From assembly GCA_004293485.1 (NCBI GenBank), contig RDYW01000047.1, positions 1-46,378 of the forward strand: a stretch of 46,378 nt of DNA. Reading direction: 5' to 3'. Shown piece after piece: positions 19,597 through 28,250 of the stretch. The notes under the pieces were generated by a model. The model made no database searches, had not been told where the DNA came from, and saw only the letters and a list, made by a program, of their open reading frames with translations. The position numbers and the translations under genes are program-made. Each line of letters starts with the position of its first letter. Position 1 is the stretch's first letter. Source of the stretch: Sphingobacteriales bacterium. Lineage in GTDB: Bacteria > Bacteroidota > Bacteroidia > Sphingobacteriales > Sphingobacteriaceae.

Positions 19597-20042
19597 CCTC
19601 TTAAATCGTCTAATAAACCGTTTAATAATTCAGCTTGTTTTTGGGTAATGTTTTCGGTAATAATATTATCCATAACTTTTTCAAGTTCTATTTTATCTAA
19701 AAGCTTTAAACCTTGGTTGGTAATCAAAATATTTCTAGCTCGGGTATCCTGATCGTTAATTTCGCGAGTAATCAATTGTTTTTCGACTAATCGAGTTACA
19801 ATACGTGATGCATCAGACATTTTATCCAACATCCTATCTTTAATAATATTTATGGTTATAGGTTGTGGGTATTGCCCACGCAATATACGCATTACGTTAT
19901 ATTGCTGCATAGTAATTTTATATTTTTTAAGCTCGTGTTGCAGTAAAGTACTTATCCAATTATTGGTATAAATAATATTAACCACCAGTTTATGATATTG
20001 ATTATCAAAGTCTTTGTTAAAAATTTCTTTTTCTAATTTCAT
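19593..20042 (-). CDS. MarR-family transcriptional regulator
   Basis: A 149-residue winged-helix DNA-binding protein. The central part has TMQQYNVMRILRG, INIIKDRMLDKMSDASRIVTRLVEKQLITRE and the wing DTRARNILITNQGLKLL, which is the MarR pattern. The terminal helices would form the dimer. The ligand and targets are unknown. It converges on the ZIP operon, which may be coincidental. The roughly 170 nt upstream up to 20212 hold no clear operator. Confidence 0.9.
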   Translation of the reverse strand: MKLEKEIFNKDFDNQYHKLVVNIIYTNNWISTLLQHELKKYKITMQQYNVMRILRGQYPQPITINIIKDRMLDKMSDASRIVTRLVEKQLITREINDQDTRARNILITNQGLKLLDKIELEKVMDNIITENITQKQAELLNGLLDDLRG

Positions 20043-20212
20043 AAGTTATCAAATAGTATCAGTTTTTTAGCGCTGGTAATTTTATTTTTTGTATTTTAAA
20101 GAACTTTACCTAAGCCATATAAAACAGAACAGAACTCAAAAATATAATTTAGGTTTTTTTTTAGAAAAATAGACTCAAAATAATATGTTTCTATATTATT
20201 TTAGGCGTTTAA

Positions 20213-20308
20213 TTATTTCGGTCGTAAAATATCTCTGATGAGTTGCTCCTCAGCGTTGCTCATTTCCTTTTCTTTTAACGGTATAAATATACACTTGTTT
20301 TTTTCCAT
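20213..20308 (-). CDS. Possible 31-residue peptide
   Basis: A frame from ATG 20308 to TAA 20213 encodes MEKNKCIFIPLKEKEMSNAE and 11 more residues, hydrophilic with no membrane segment. It lies in the 465-nt gap between the marR-type gene and the small membrane protein gene. I recognise no family. The codon pattern is plausible but the length makes chance a real possibility. Confidence 0.25.
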   Translation of the reverse strand: MEKNKCIFIPLKEKEMSNAEEQLIRDILRPK

Positions 20309-20508
20309 TGCTTATCAAATTTACAAATTGTGTGTATTTTTTGAGAAACGTTTTAGTTATCTAAGTTGCTACAGTGCCATTGAAATTGGTTTGGTATTTT
20401 AGTATTTGGCATGTGCCATAAAATTTTAAAAAAATTTTATTTAAAAAATAAAATATCAATCGAAATTTGGTATTAAAACTTAACTTTGAGGCATAAATAA
20501 TTGATAAA

Positions 20509-20685
20509 ATGGAAAAAGAATTCGACTACCAAGATTATAACTGGCTATATTATGTAATAGGTTTAAGTGCAGGCATTTTAACTGGCTATGCGGTAGAGGG
20601 GCATGTAATTTTAGGTGCTGTACTGGGTTTATTATTTGGCGGTTTGTTAAAATTTGCCATTAACAAAAGCCGTAAACCACAATAA
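20509..20685 (+). CDS. Small two-helix membrane protein
   Basis: A 58-residue protein from ATG 20509 to TAA 20683-20685. It starts with an acidic hydrophilic head (MEKEFDYQDYNW), has two Gly-rich hydrophobic helices (YYVIGLSAGILTGYAV and VILGAVLGLLFGGLLKFAI) and ends in a basic tail (NKSRKPQ). This predicts an inner-membrane hairpin with both ends on the same side. It faces valS tail to tail, with 16 nt between them. The function is unknown; the regular composition makes a real gene likely. Confidence 0.6.
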   Translation: MEKEFDYQDYNWLYYVIGLSAGILTGYAVEGHVILGAVLGLLFGGLLKFAINKSRKPQ

Positions 20686-20701
20686 AGCAAGCATTATTTA
20701 A

Positions 20702-23356
20702 TTATAATGCTTGCAAACTTTCGGTTAAAATTTTCAACTTAGCTTCGGCATCGGCTAATTTATTTTTTTCGTTTGCCACGATTTCGGCTTTGGCATTAGC
20801 CATAAATTTTTGATTTGATAATTTGGCGTTTACCGATTTTAAAAATCCGTTTAGGTAATCTATTTCTTTGGTAATGCGCTCGGTTTCGGCGATAGCATCT
20901 ACACTCCCCGCAAGGGTGATAAAAAACTCGTCTTTCCCCGCAAGGAAAGAGAAAGCACCTGCAATTTTTTCATCAACAATATCAAAACTACTAAGGTTAC
21001 CCAGTTTTGTTATAATGGTTTGATATTTGATAAATAAAATATCCGAATTTATTTTTACCGCCAATGGCAAGGCTTCTTTAGGCGAAATTTGTTTCTGATT
21101 TCTTAGGTTTCTAATTTCGGCAACGGCTTGTTTTATAATCTCTATTTCTTTTAAAATTTGGTTATCAAAGGGTTTGGCTGGGGTAATTTGTGCTACAATA
21201 CAGCAATCTAAGGTTTCACGCTCGCCAAAAACCTCTTCATCATGCCAAAGTTCTTCGGTTAAAAAAGGCATAAAAGGGTGTAGCAGTTTTAAAATATCGG
21301 CGAAAAAATTAACTGTTGCTTTATAGGTTGCCGCATCGGTAAATTGCTGGTAAGGCGGCTTTATCATTTCGAGATACCAAGCGCAAAAATCGTCCCAAAC
21401 TAGCTTATAACAAGCCATTAAGGCTTCGCTTAGGCGGTAATTTGTAAAGTGATTTTCTATTTCGGTTAGGGCTTCTTGGTATCGGTTGGCAAACCAATTA
21501 ATGGCTATTTGGTTATGCGTTTCTGTATTTAATACTTCTATATTTTGTGGTTTAATGCCTTTAATAAGCTTAAAAGCATTCCAAATTTTATTGGCAAAGT
21601 TACGGCCTTGTTCGCAACTGCTTTCATCAAACATAATGTCGTTGCCGGCCGGCGAGCATAGCAGCATACCTACACGTACGCCATCGGCTCCGTATTTTGT
21701 TATCAAATCTAATGGGTCGGGCGAGTTGCCTAACGATTTCGACATTTTACGCCCCAGTTTATCACGCACAATCCCCGTAAGGTAAACGTTTTTAAAAGGT
21801 ACTTTGCCTCTAAACTCGTGTCCTGCCATTATCATTCGGGCTACCCAAAAAAACAATATTTCGGGTGCTGTAACTAAATCGTTGGTGGGGTAGTAATAAT
21901 TTACATCGGCATTACCTTTTTTTGTTGGGTCGGCAAAAACAGTTGGGTCGAAAACCGAAATCGGCCACAGCCACGATGAAAACCAGGTATCTACTACGTC
22001 TTCGTCTTGTTTAATGTCAGATAAGGATAAGTGTGGGGTTGAGGTTTCGTTAAATTGTGCTAGGGCTTCTTGTGCAGTTTTTGCAATAACAAATCGGCCA
22101 TTAGGCGCATACCAAGCAGGTATTTGCTGCCCCCACCACAGTTGGCGAGAGATGCACCAATCTTTAACATTGCCCATCCAGTGGCGGTAGGTGTTTAAAA
22201 ATTTATCGGGAATTAGGTTTACTTCACCGCTTTCTACATAAGCTAAAGCTGGTTGCGCCATTTCGGTCATTTTGCAAAACCATTGCATAGATAATTTAGG
22301 TTCAATAGCTGCATCTGTACGTTCGGAGAAACCAATTTGCGATGTATAATCATCCGTTTTTTCTAAATTACCGGCTTCGTTTAGCAATTTGGCAATTTTT
22401 TTTCGGGCAATAAAACGGTCATCGCCTACTAAAATTTGGGCATTTTCGTTTAGCGTTCCATCATCGTTTAAAATATCAATAATGGGTAAATTATATTTTT
22501 GGCCAAGCTCGTAATCGTTTAAATCATGCGCTGGGGTAACTTTTAGGCAGCCAGTTCCAAAATCTATGGTAACATAATCATCCTCAATTATGGGTATTTC
22601 TTTATTTATAAGTGGGATGTAAACCCGCTTTCCTTTCAGGTGTTGGTAACGTTCATCGGCTGGGTTTACACATATTGCGGCATCGGCCATAATGGTTTCG
22701 GGGCGGGTGGTGGCAACAGTTAAAAAATCGTTATCGGCACCAACAACCTGATATTTAATATAGTATAATTTTTGATTTACTTCTTTGCGGATAACTTCCT
22801 CGTCTGATACGGCGGTTAAACCTTTTGGGTCCCAGTTTACCATACGCACTCCACGGTATATTAAACCTTTTTTATGTAGGTGTATAAAAGTATCAATTAC
22901 GGCTTCACTCATAGGAGCATTCATGGTAAAGCTGGTACGGCTCCAATCGCAACTGGCGCCTAGTTTTTTAAGTTGATCTAAAATTATATCGCCGTATTTG
23001 TTTTTCCAATCGTAAGCGTATTTTAAAAATTGTTCTCTGGTAATATCTTTTTTATCGATGCCTTTTTCTTTAAGCATAGCCACTACTTTGGCTTCGGTGG
23101 CTATCGAAGCATGGTCGGTACCAGGCACCCAGCAGGCATTTTTACCTTGCATACGGGCTCGGCGAATAAGTACATCTTGTATGGTATTGTTTAGCATGTG
23201 TCCCATGTGCAGTACGCCCGTAACATTGGGTGGTGGTATTACTATGGTGTAGGCCTCTCGTTCATCGGGGGTTGAGGTAAAAAAATTATGGTCGAGCCAA
23301 TATTTATACCATTTATTTTCGGTTTCGGTGGGGCTATACGTTTTGGCAGTAATCAT
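20702..23356 (-). CDS. valS: Valyl-tRNA synthetase
   Basis: An 884-residue class I synthetase that charges tRNA-Val and edits mischarged threonine. I use ATG 23356 (MITAKTYSPTETENKWYKYW); an upstream TTG adds ten residues with no family support. The HIGH motif is HMGH (50-53) in PPPNVTGVLHMGH, and KMSKS is in GRKMSKSLGNSPDPL. The editing domain has TTRPETIMADAAI and TPAHDLNDYE. The C-terminal coiled-coil arm (about 815-884) ends the protein. The length is normal. Confidence 0.97.
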   Translation of the reverse strand: MITAKTYSPTETENKWYKYWLDHNFFTSTPDEREAYTIVIPPPNVTGVLHMGHMLNNTIQDVLIRRARMQGKNACWVPGTDHASIATEAKVVAMLKEKGIDKKDITREQFLKYAYDWKNKYGDIILDQLKKLGASCDWSRTSFTMNAPMSEAVIDTFIHLHKKGLIYRGVRMVNWDPKGLTAVSDEEVIRKEVNQKLYYIKYQVVGADNDFLTVATTRPETIMADAAICVNPADERYQHLKGKRVYIPLINKEIPIIEDDYVTIDFGTGCLKVTPAHDLNDYELGQKYNLPIIDILNDDGTLNENAQILVGDDRFIARKKIAKLLNEAGNLEKTDDYTSQIGFSERTDAAIEPKLSMQWFCKMTEMAQPALAYVESGEVNLIPDKFLNTYRHWMGNVKDWCISRQLWWGQQIPAWYAPNGRFVIAKTAQEALAQFNETSTPHLSLSDIKQDEDVVDTWFSSWLWPISVFDPTVFADPTKKGNADVNYYYPTNDLVTAPEILFFWVARMIMAGHEFRGKVPFKNVYLTGIVRDKLGRKMSKSLGNSPDPLDLITKYGADGVRVGMLLCSPAGNDIMFDESSCEQGRNFANKIWNAFKLIKGIKPQNIEVLNTETHNQIAINWFANRYQEALTEIENHFTNYRLSEALMACYKLVWDDFCAWYLEMIKPPYQQFTDAATYKATVNFFADILKLLHPFMPFLTEELWHDEEVFGERETLDCCIVAQITPAKPFDNQILKEIEIIKQAVAEIRNLRNQKQISPKEALPLAVKINSDILFIKYQTIITKLGNLSSFDIVDEKIAGAFSFLAGKDEFFITLAGSVDAIAETERITKEIDYLNGFLKSVNAKLSNQKFMANAKAEIVANEKNKLADAEAKLKILTESLQAL

Positions 23357-23449
23357 AATCGGAACAGGTTTTTTCAAAAAAAACAAAATTAAAATTTATG
23401 GGCATAAAATGCTTGCTATTTGAAATATTAGTTTTTAAGCTAAATACAT

Positions 23450-24565
23450 TTAGTGCATTGCGTTTTCTAAATCGGCAAGTAAATCGTCTATGTGTTCTAA
23501 TCCTACCGAAACTCTTAGTAAGTTTTTAGGGGTTGTACTATCTGCTCCTTCAACGCTGTAACGGTGTTCAATCAAACTTTCTACCCCGCCAAGGCTGGTG
23601 GCTTGTGTAAAAAGTGTAAGCTTATTTATAATTGTACGAGCAGCTTTCTCGCCACCTTTAACTAAAAAAGAAAGCATTGCACTGTAAGCCAACATTTGTA
23701 TTTTGGCAATTTGGTGTTGTGGGTGCGATGGTAAGCCAGGGTAAAATACAGCTTCAACCTTTGGGTGATTTTGTAAATATTGGGCAATTATTAAGGCATT
23801 ATGGCAATGCCCACGCATACGGTAAGGCAAGGTTTTTATGCCTCGTACGGTTAAGTAACAATCGAAAGGAGAGGGGATAGCTCCACCATAAATTTGAATA
23901 TTTTTGATTTTATCCCAAAATGGGTTAAGGTGTTTGGTAACCAATGCACCACCAACAATATCGCTATGCCCATTTAAGTATTTGGTATTGCTGTGCATTA
24001 CCAAATTGGCACCTAAGTTTAAAGGTTGTTGGCATATGGGCGTTGCAAATGTATTATCAACGGCTACTATCAAGTTATTTTTTTTGGCAAGTTGGCATAT
24101 TGCTTTAATATCGGATATTTTTAAAAGTGGGTTTGATGGGGTTTCTAACCAAATTAATAGTGTATTGGGTTTTATGTTTTTTTTTACAAGCGGTAAATTT
24201 CCTACATCAATAAAATCGAATTGTAAAATATTGTTAAACATTGTTTTAAGCTGGTTTCGTAAACCATGGTACATATCATCGGGGCAAATAATATGGCTAC
24301 CAGGTGTTAAAGCCTGAAAAACAGCCATTGCTGCTGCATTGCCCGACGAAAAAGCCGCTGCGGCTTCGCCTCCCTCTAAGGCTGCTAGCAAGTTTTCTAA
24401 CGCTTGCCTATTGGGGTTATTTGCTCGCGAGTACATAAATCCGCCTGGATATTCGCCATTATGCCCACGCACATATGTAGTTGAAAGTGTAATGGGTTGT
24501 ATTACTGCTTGGGTATTTTTATCAATTTGGTTACCAGCGTGTATGGCTATGGTTTCAGGTTTCAT
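23450..24565 (-). CDS. PLP-dependent trans-sulfuration enzyme (cystathionine gamma-synthase/lyase type)
   Basis: A 371-residue fold-type I PLP enzyme of cysteine/methionine metabolism. The PLP lysine is K195 in HSNTKYLNGHSDIVGG. YSRANNPNR (45-53), SSGNAAAM (73-80) and VDNTFATP (169-176) are family motifs, and the C-terminus SLGGVESLIEHR fits the MetB/MetC group. Sequence alone does not separate synthase from lyase. A second, MetZ-like member lies at 42993-44165, so this one is more likely a cystathionine synthase or lyase. It is probably monocistronic. Confidence 0.88.
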   Translation of the reverse strand: MKPETIAIHAGNQIDKNTQAVIQPITLSTTYVRGHNGEYPGGFMYSRANNPNRQALENLLAALEGGEAAAAFSSGNAAAMAVFQALTPGSHIICPDDMYHGLRNQLKTMFNNILQFDFIDVGNLPLVKKNIKPNTLLIWLETPSNPLLKISDIKAICQLAKKNNLIVAVDNTFATPICQQPLNLGANLVMHSNTKYLNGHSDIVGGALVTKHLNPFWDKIKNIQIYGGAIPSPFDCYLTVRGIKTLPYRMRGHCHNALIIAQYLQNHPKVEAVFYPGLPSHPQHQIAKIQMLAYSAMLSFLVKGGEKAARTIINKLTLFTQATSLGGVESLIEHRYSVEGADSTTPKNLLRVSVGLEHIDDLLADLENAMH

Positions 24566-24687
24566 TGATTGGATAGTAAGTAATTTATGATATACAATGC
24601 GTTTTTAATTTTATAAAGGTAATATTAAATATCTTCATAAAGTTAAAACGCTAAATTACATTTCGCAACTACATACTTATTTAATTT

Positions 24688-24727
24688 TTCCTTCCGATGA
24701 TGCAAAGGCAAACAGCAACGGAAGGAA
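24688..24727. promoter_or_regulatory. Hairpin between ssb and the trans-sulfuration gene
   Basis: TTCCTTCCG (24688-24696) and CGGAAGGAA (24719-24727) form a 9-bp perfect stem with a 22-nt loop. It lies in the minus-strand leader of the PLP-enzyme gene and beyond the ssb stop. No U-tract follows on the minus strand, so a simple terminator is doubtful. The loop and flanks do not match a SAM riboswitch that I can recognise. Confidence 0.4.
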
Positions 24728-24804
24728 GAAATTTTTATAATTTGGCTTTTTATAGTTCTAAAATTAGTTGCTTTAAACCTAATTAATGGGCCGTACTCAT
24801 TTTT

Positions 24805-25140
24805 TTATTTTTTACCCATAAGTAGTATTTCGTTTACTAAAACTTCTGTAACGTAGCATTTTATGCCATTTTTGTTTACGTAGCTTCGGCTGGTAAGTTT
24901 ACCTTCGATGCTTACTTCGCTACCTTTTTGCAAATATTTTTCGGCAATAGTGGCTTGTGCATTCCAAGCTATTAGGTTATGCCATTGTGTATCTTCTACT
25001 TTTTCGCCTTTTTCGTTTTTGTACGAATCGCTTGTGGCTAAACTTAATTTGGCTACTTTTTTGCTTTCCGAAATGTTTTTTACTTCTGGTGCGCTGCCTA
25101 TAAAACCTGTTAAACGAACGCTGTTTTTTAAATTACTCAT
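24805..25140 (-). CDS. ssb: Single-stranded DNA-binding protein, short form
   Basis: A 111-residue OB-fold protein. It starts SNLKNSVRLTGFIGSAPEV and has KVAKLSLATSDSYKNEKGEK, TQWHNLIAWNAQATIAEKYL, KGSEVSIEGKLTSRSYVNKN and a final YVTEVLVNEILLMGKK. It binds single-stranded DNA during replication and repair. It stops right after the OB fold: the disordered linker and the acidic DDDIPF-type tip that recruits partner proteins are absent. This may be an accessory Ssb next to a longer one elsewhere in the genome. Confidence 0.93.
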   Translation of the reverse strand: MSNLKNSVRLTGFIGSAPEVKNISESKKVAKLSLATSDSYKNEKGEKVEDTQWHNLIAWNAQATIAEKYLQKGSEVSIEGKLTSRSYVNKNGIKCYVTEVLVNEILLMGKK

Positions 25141-25586
25141 GATATTTTGTTTTTTAACGAACAGCTGGCTTAATTGCCAACCGACGATACAAAAGTGTGG
25201 TTGATAAGAAAAAATAGTCGGATATTACCTATTTATAAACGATTATACACGTTTATACACAGTTAATAATTATTTTTTTTATTTATAGTAGTTTGATTTC
25301 TTGTAATTTATATATTTAAATAACGTATAATTTTTTTATTTTTTTTAAATGTTATTAATTAAAGCTACAAAAAATTTATACTGCAATAAAATATTTAAGT
25401 ACACTTTAAACTATAATTTTTAATTAATTATGTTGGGCGTATAATCGGCTATTGTGTTTATTTTTTACTTGTATTTGTAATGTTTTAGTGCGTTGTTTGT
25501 GGTTAAATTATAAAACAAAGCTATAAGTATGTTTGTATGTAAACCAAGCATCTAATTATTCTTAAAAATTAAAAGCAATTTAATTA
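25141..25586. other. Divergent intergenic region ahead of the carotenoid cluster
   Basis: The 446 nt between ssb (minus) and the glycosyltransferase gene (plus) are very AT-rich. I find no gene. The only clear signal is TATGTTTG at 25528-25535. Short repeats of tttata(c/a)a and taaacgatt/tatacacg type occur around 25230-25265, but I cannot assign them. Confidence 0.4.
25528..25535 (+). promoter_or_regulatory. TAnnTTTG -7 box of the carotenoid cluster
   Basis: TATGTTTG matches the Bacteroidota -7 consensus and ends 51 nt before ATG 25587. The nearest TTTG upstream (about 25496) lies 28 nt away, longer than ideal, so the -33 element is uncertain. Confidence 0.4.
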
Positions 25587-26684
25587 ATGATTTACTTGTT
25601 ATATACTATTTTTTTGTTTTTAATACTACGGTTTACGGTAACTCTTTTTAATTTTATATCAAACCCAAAATTAACAACTTCGCCAAAAAACTACAATTGT
25701 TTGGTATCGGTACTTATACCTGCCCGAAACGAACAACAACATATTTTAACCCTATTACAATCGCTAAAAAAGCAAGATTATCAATCCATCGAAGTAATTA
25801 TTTACGACGATGCTTCAACAGATTATACATTAGCCATTTGTCAAAACTTTTGTGCTACCGATGACCGCTTTACTGTTATCGGCAATAGCCAGCTTCCCCA
25901 AGGATGGATGGGTAAAAACCACGCTTGTTACCAATTGGCAAAAAAAGCAAAGGGTACCTATTTTTTATTTTTAGATGCCGACGAAGTAGTAAGTAACGGA
26001 CTTATAAACAATGCTATACACCGTATGGAAACAGGTAAACTAGCTTTATTAAGTTTATTTGCCAACCAAATTATGCTAACTATTGGCGAAAAAATGGTGG
26101 TGCCACTTATGCACTTTTTGTTGTTAAATTTACTACCGCTTCGTTTGGTTAAAGTATCAAAAAATCCATCAATTGCAGCGGCAAGTGGGCAGTTTATGAT
26201 GTTTGATGCGGCTATATATAAAAGCCAATTTTGGCATAAGCAAGTAAAAAATAAAGTGGTTGAGGATATTGAAATAATGAAAAAAGTGAAACAATTTGGC
26301 TACAAAGGCGAAACATTATTGGCCAACAACTACTTACACTGCCGTATGTATGCCTCTTATAGCGAAGCCTTACATGGCTTTAGTAAAAATATTTTGGCAG
26401 GTTTTGGCGGCAGTTATTTGGGCTTAACGGTTTTTGTTTTACTTATTGGTTTTGGCTTCCCTTTAATTTGTGTTTTTTTTAGTTTTAAACTTGTGTTTTT
26501 GGCTTTTGTTTTAATTTTTATAACCAAAATAATGATTAGCCTAATGGCGGGCCAAAATATTTTCGCAAATTTAATTTTGCATTTTGCACAATTTTTAACA
26601 TTATTGTTGCTAACCATATTATCAATTTATAAATCAATAACCCAAACACAAGTTTGGAAAGGTCGCTCAATTAATGGATATTAG
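25587..26684 (+). CDS. Family 2 glycosyltransferase, carotenoid-cluster type
   Basis: A 365-residue membrane-anchored GT2. An N-terminal helix (about 1-22) precedes the GT-A domain, with VSVLIPARNEQQHI, IYDDASTDYT, a TYFLFLDADEVV DxD-type metal site, and VVEDIEIMKKVKQFG. Two or three C-terminal helices (about 275-355) follow. It is next to CruF-like and CrtW-like genes, which suggests it transfers a sugar to a hydroxylated carotenoid (a CruC-like role). That is inference from context. Its end overlaps the next gene by 11 nt. Confidence 0.8.
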   Translation: MIYLLYTIFLFLILRFTVTLFNFISNPKLTTSPKNYNCLVSVLIPARNEQQHILTLLQSLKKQDYQSIEVIIYDDASTDYTLAICQNFCATDDRFTVIGNSQLPQGWMGKNHACYQLAKKAKGTYFLFLDADEVVSNGLINNAIHRMETGKLALLSLFANQIMLTIGEKMVVPLMHFLLLNLLPLRLVKVSKNPSIAAASGQFMMFDAAIYKSQFWHKQVKNKVVEDIEIMKKVKQFGYKGETLLANNYLHCRMYASYSEALHGFSKNILAGFGGSYLGLTVFVLLIGFGFPLICVFFSFKLVFLAFVLIFITKIMISLMAGQNIFANLILHFAQFLTLLLLTILSIYKSITQTQVWKGRSINGY

Positions 26685-27312
26685 TAAAGCTTATTTATCA
26701 AAAATTTTTATCGTTATATTTCATGTCGTAGGGTTTGTAGGTTTTGTTTTACCTGATACTCGAGAGTTTTTTATTACTTTAGTTCCTTATCATTTATTAT
26801 TAATGGCAGGTATTTTAGTAGCAAATTTTGCAAAATTTACACCCAAAATGTTTTACGTTGTAGCTATTATTATATTTGCGGGTTTTATAATCGAAGTAAT
26901 TGGAGTGCGTACAGGCAAAATTTTTGGACATTATTTTTACGGAAACACCCTCGGGTTTAAACTATTTTCGGTGCCTTTAATAATAGGTATAAACTGGTTT
27001 ATTGTTGTTTTTATGGTGGCTGGCACCCTAAGGTCGTGGTTAAAAAAGCAAAAAGTATTACGTACCTTATTAGGTGCTTTGTTGCTTGTTGTAATGGATT
27101 ATTTAATTGAACCTGTGGCTGTTAAGTTTGATTACTGGGCCTGGCAAAACAATATTATTCCTGTACAAAATTATATGGGTTGGTTTGTTGTGTCGCTACT
27201 GATGATGGTTTTTTATAATTATTTTGATTTTAAAAAACGAAACAATGTGGTTAAAGTAATGCTTATATCGCAACTACTTTTTTTTGTGGCTTTAAATATT
27301 TTTACCATTTAA
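26674..27312 (+). CDS. cruF: Carotenoid biosynthesis protein, CruF-like 1',2'-hydratase
   Basis: A 212-residue polytopic membrane protein of the DUF422/CruF family, which hydrates the terminal double bond of gamma-carotene-type carotenoids to a tertiary alcohol. Six to seven hydrophobic helices are visible. Conserved segments include FIIEVIGVRTGKIFGHYFYG, VPLIIGINWF, VMDYLIEPVAVKFDYWAW and NYMGWFVVSLLMMVFY. It overlaps the glycosyltransferase by 11 nt, and the hydroxyl it creates would be a plausible acceptor for that enzyme. Confidence 0.82.
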   Translation: MDISKAYLSKIFIVIFHVVGFVGFVLPDTREFFITLVPYHLLLMAGILVANFAKFTPKMFYVVAIIIFAGFIIEVIGVRTGKIFGHYFYGNTLGFKLFSVPLIIGINWFIVVFMVAGTLRSWLKKQKVLRTLLGALLLVVMDYLIEPVAVKFDYWAWQNNIIPVQNYMGWFVVSLLMMVFYNYFDFKKRNNVVKVMLISQLLFFVALNIFTI

Positions 27313-27353
27313 TAAAAGATGGTATTTTTATCTTGTAATTTAAGCGTAGTTTT

Positions 27354-28217
27354 ATGAATGAAAACCCAATGCCTTATCGTTTAACTGTAGAGATAGACTC
27401 CGATTCGGGCTTTTGTTTTGGTGTGGTATATGCCATTGATATGGCCGAACAAATTTTAGAAGAACAAGGTTATTTATATTGCCTTGGCGATATTGTACAT
27501 AACGACGAAGAAGTAGAACGCCTAAAAGCTAAAGGTTTAAAAATTATTACCAACGATGAACTTAAAACATTAAGCAACGAAAAGGTTTTAATACGGGCGC
27601 ATGGCGAAGCACCCGAAACTTATCGGATAGCTTTGCAAAACAATATATCGCTTATTGATGCTTCGTGTCCGGTGGTGTTAAAATTGCAAAACCGTATAAA
27701 AACATCGTACGACCAGCAAGAACCGATTGTAATATTTGGTAAACATGGCCATGCAGAGGTAATTGCTTTACAGGGGCAAACCAATAACGAAGCTATAGTT
27801 TTTCAGGATATTGCCGAACTAGAAGATGTAAAATTACCCACTTCGTTTACACTTTATAGCCAAACTACCAAATCAACCGATAGGTTTTATGCGATAAAAA
27901 AACAATTACAAGATAAAGGATACAACGTAAAAGCCAACGATACTATTTGTAGGCAAGTATCAAACCGAGATAAAGATTTACCAACATTTGCCAAACGATT
28001 TGATAAAATTGTATTTGTTTCGGGCAAAAAATCATCAAACGGAAAAGTACTTTACGAAGTATGCCGAAAAAATAACCCAGCCACCTATTTCATAAGCAAT
28101 GCCGATGATTTAGAGAAATCGATGTTTAATGCAGGCGATACCGTAGGCATAAGTGGCGCTACATCAACCCCTATGTGGTTAATGAAAGATGTTAAAAAAA
28201 TTATTGAAGCCTATTAA
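27354..28217 (+). CDS. ispH: 4-hydroxy-3-methylbut-2-enyl diphosphate reductase
   Basis: A 287-residue iron-sulfur enzyme, last step of the MEP pathway, making IPP and DMAPP. The three cluster cysteines are visible: C21 in SGFCFGV, C105 in DASCPVV, and the third in NDTICRQVSNRD. Substrate-binding VHN (48-50) and IRAHG (80-84) are intact, as is SGKKSSNGKVLYEV. It lies between cruF-like and crtW-like genes, so isoprenoid supply and carotenoid modification are encoded together. Confidence 0.95.
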   Translation: MNENPMPYRLTVEIDSDSGFCFGVVYAIDMAEQILEEQGYLYCLGDIVHNDEEVERLKAKGLKIITNDELKTLSNEKVLIRAHGEAPETYRIALQNNISLIDASCPVVLKLQNRIKTSYDQQEPIVIFGKHGHAEVIALQGQTNNEAIVFQDIAELEDVKLPTSFTLYSQTTKSTDRFYAIKKQLQDKGYNVKANDTICRQVSNRDKDLPTFAKRFDKIVFVSGKKSSNGKVLYEVCRKNNPATYFISNADDLEKSMFNAGDTVGISGATSTPMWLMKDVKKIIEAY

Positions 28218-28250
28218 AACAAATCATACTGTTTTTAAATTGCTTAATTG

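Noticed and set aside
25225-25270. CRISPR-like or iteron array in the AT-rich region upstream of ssb
   Set aside because: The tttata/tatacacg repeats are short, irregular and not evenly spaced; no array of repeats and unique spacers occurs anywhere in the window.
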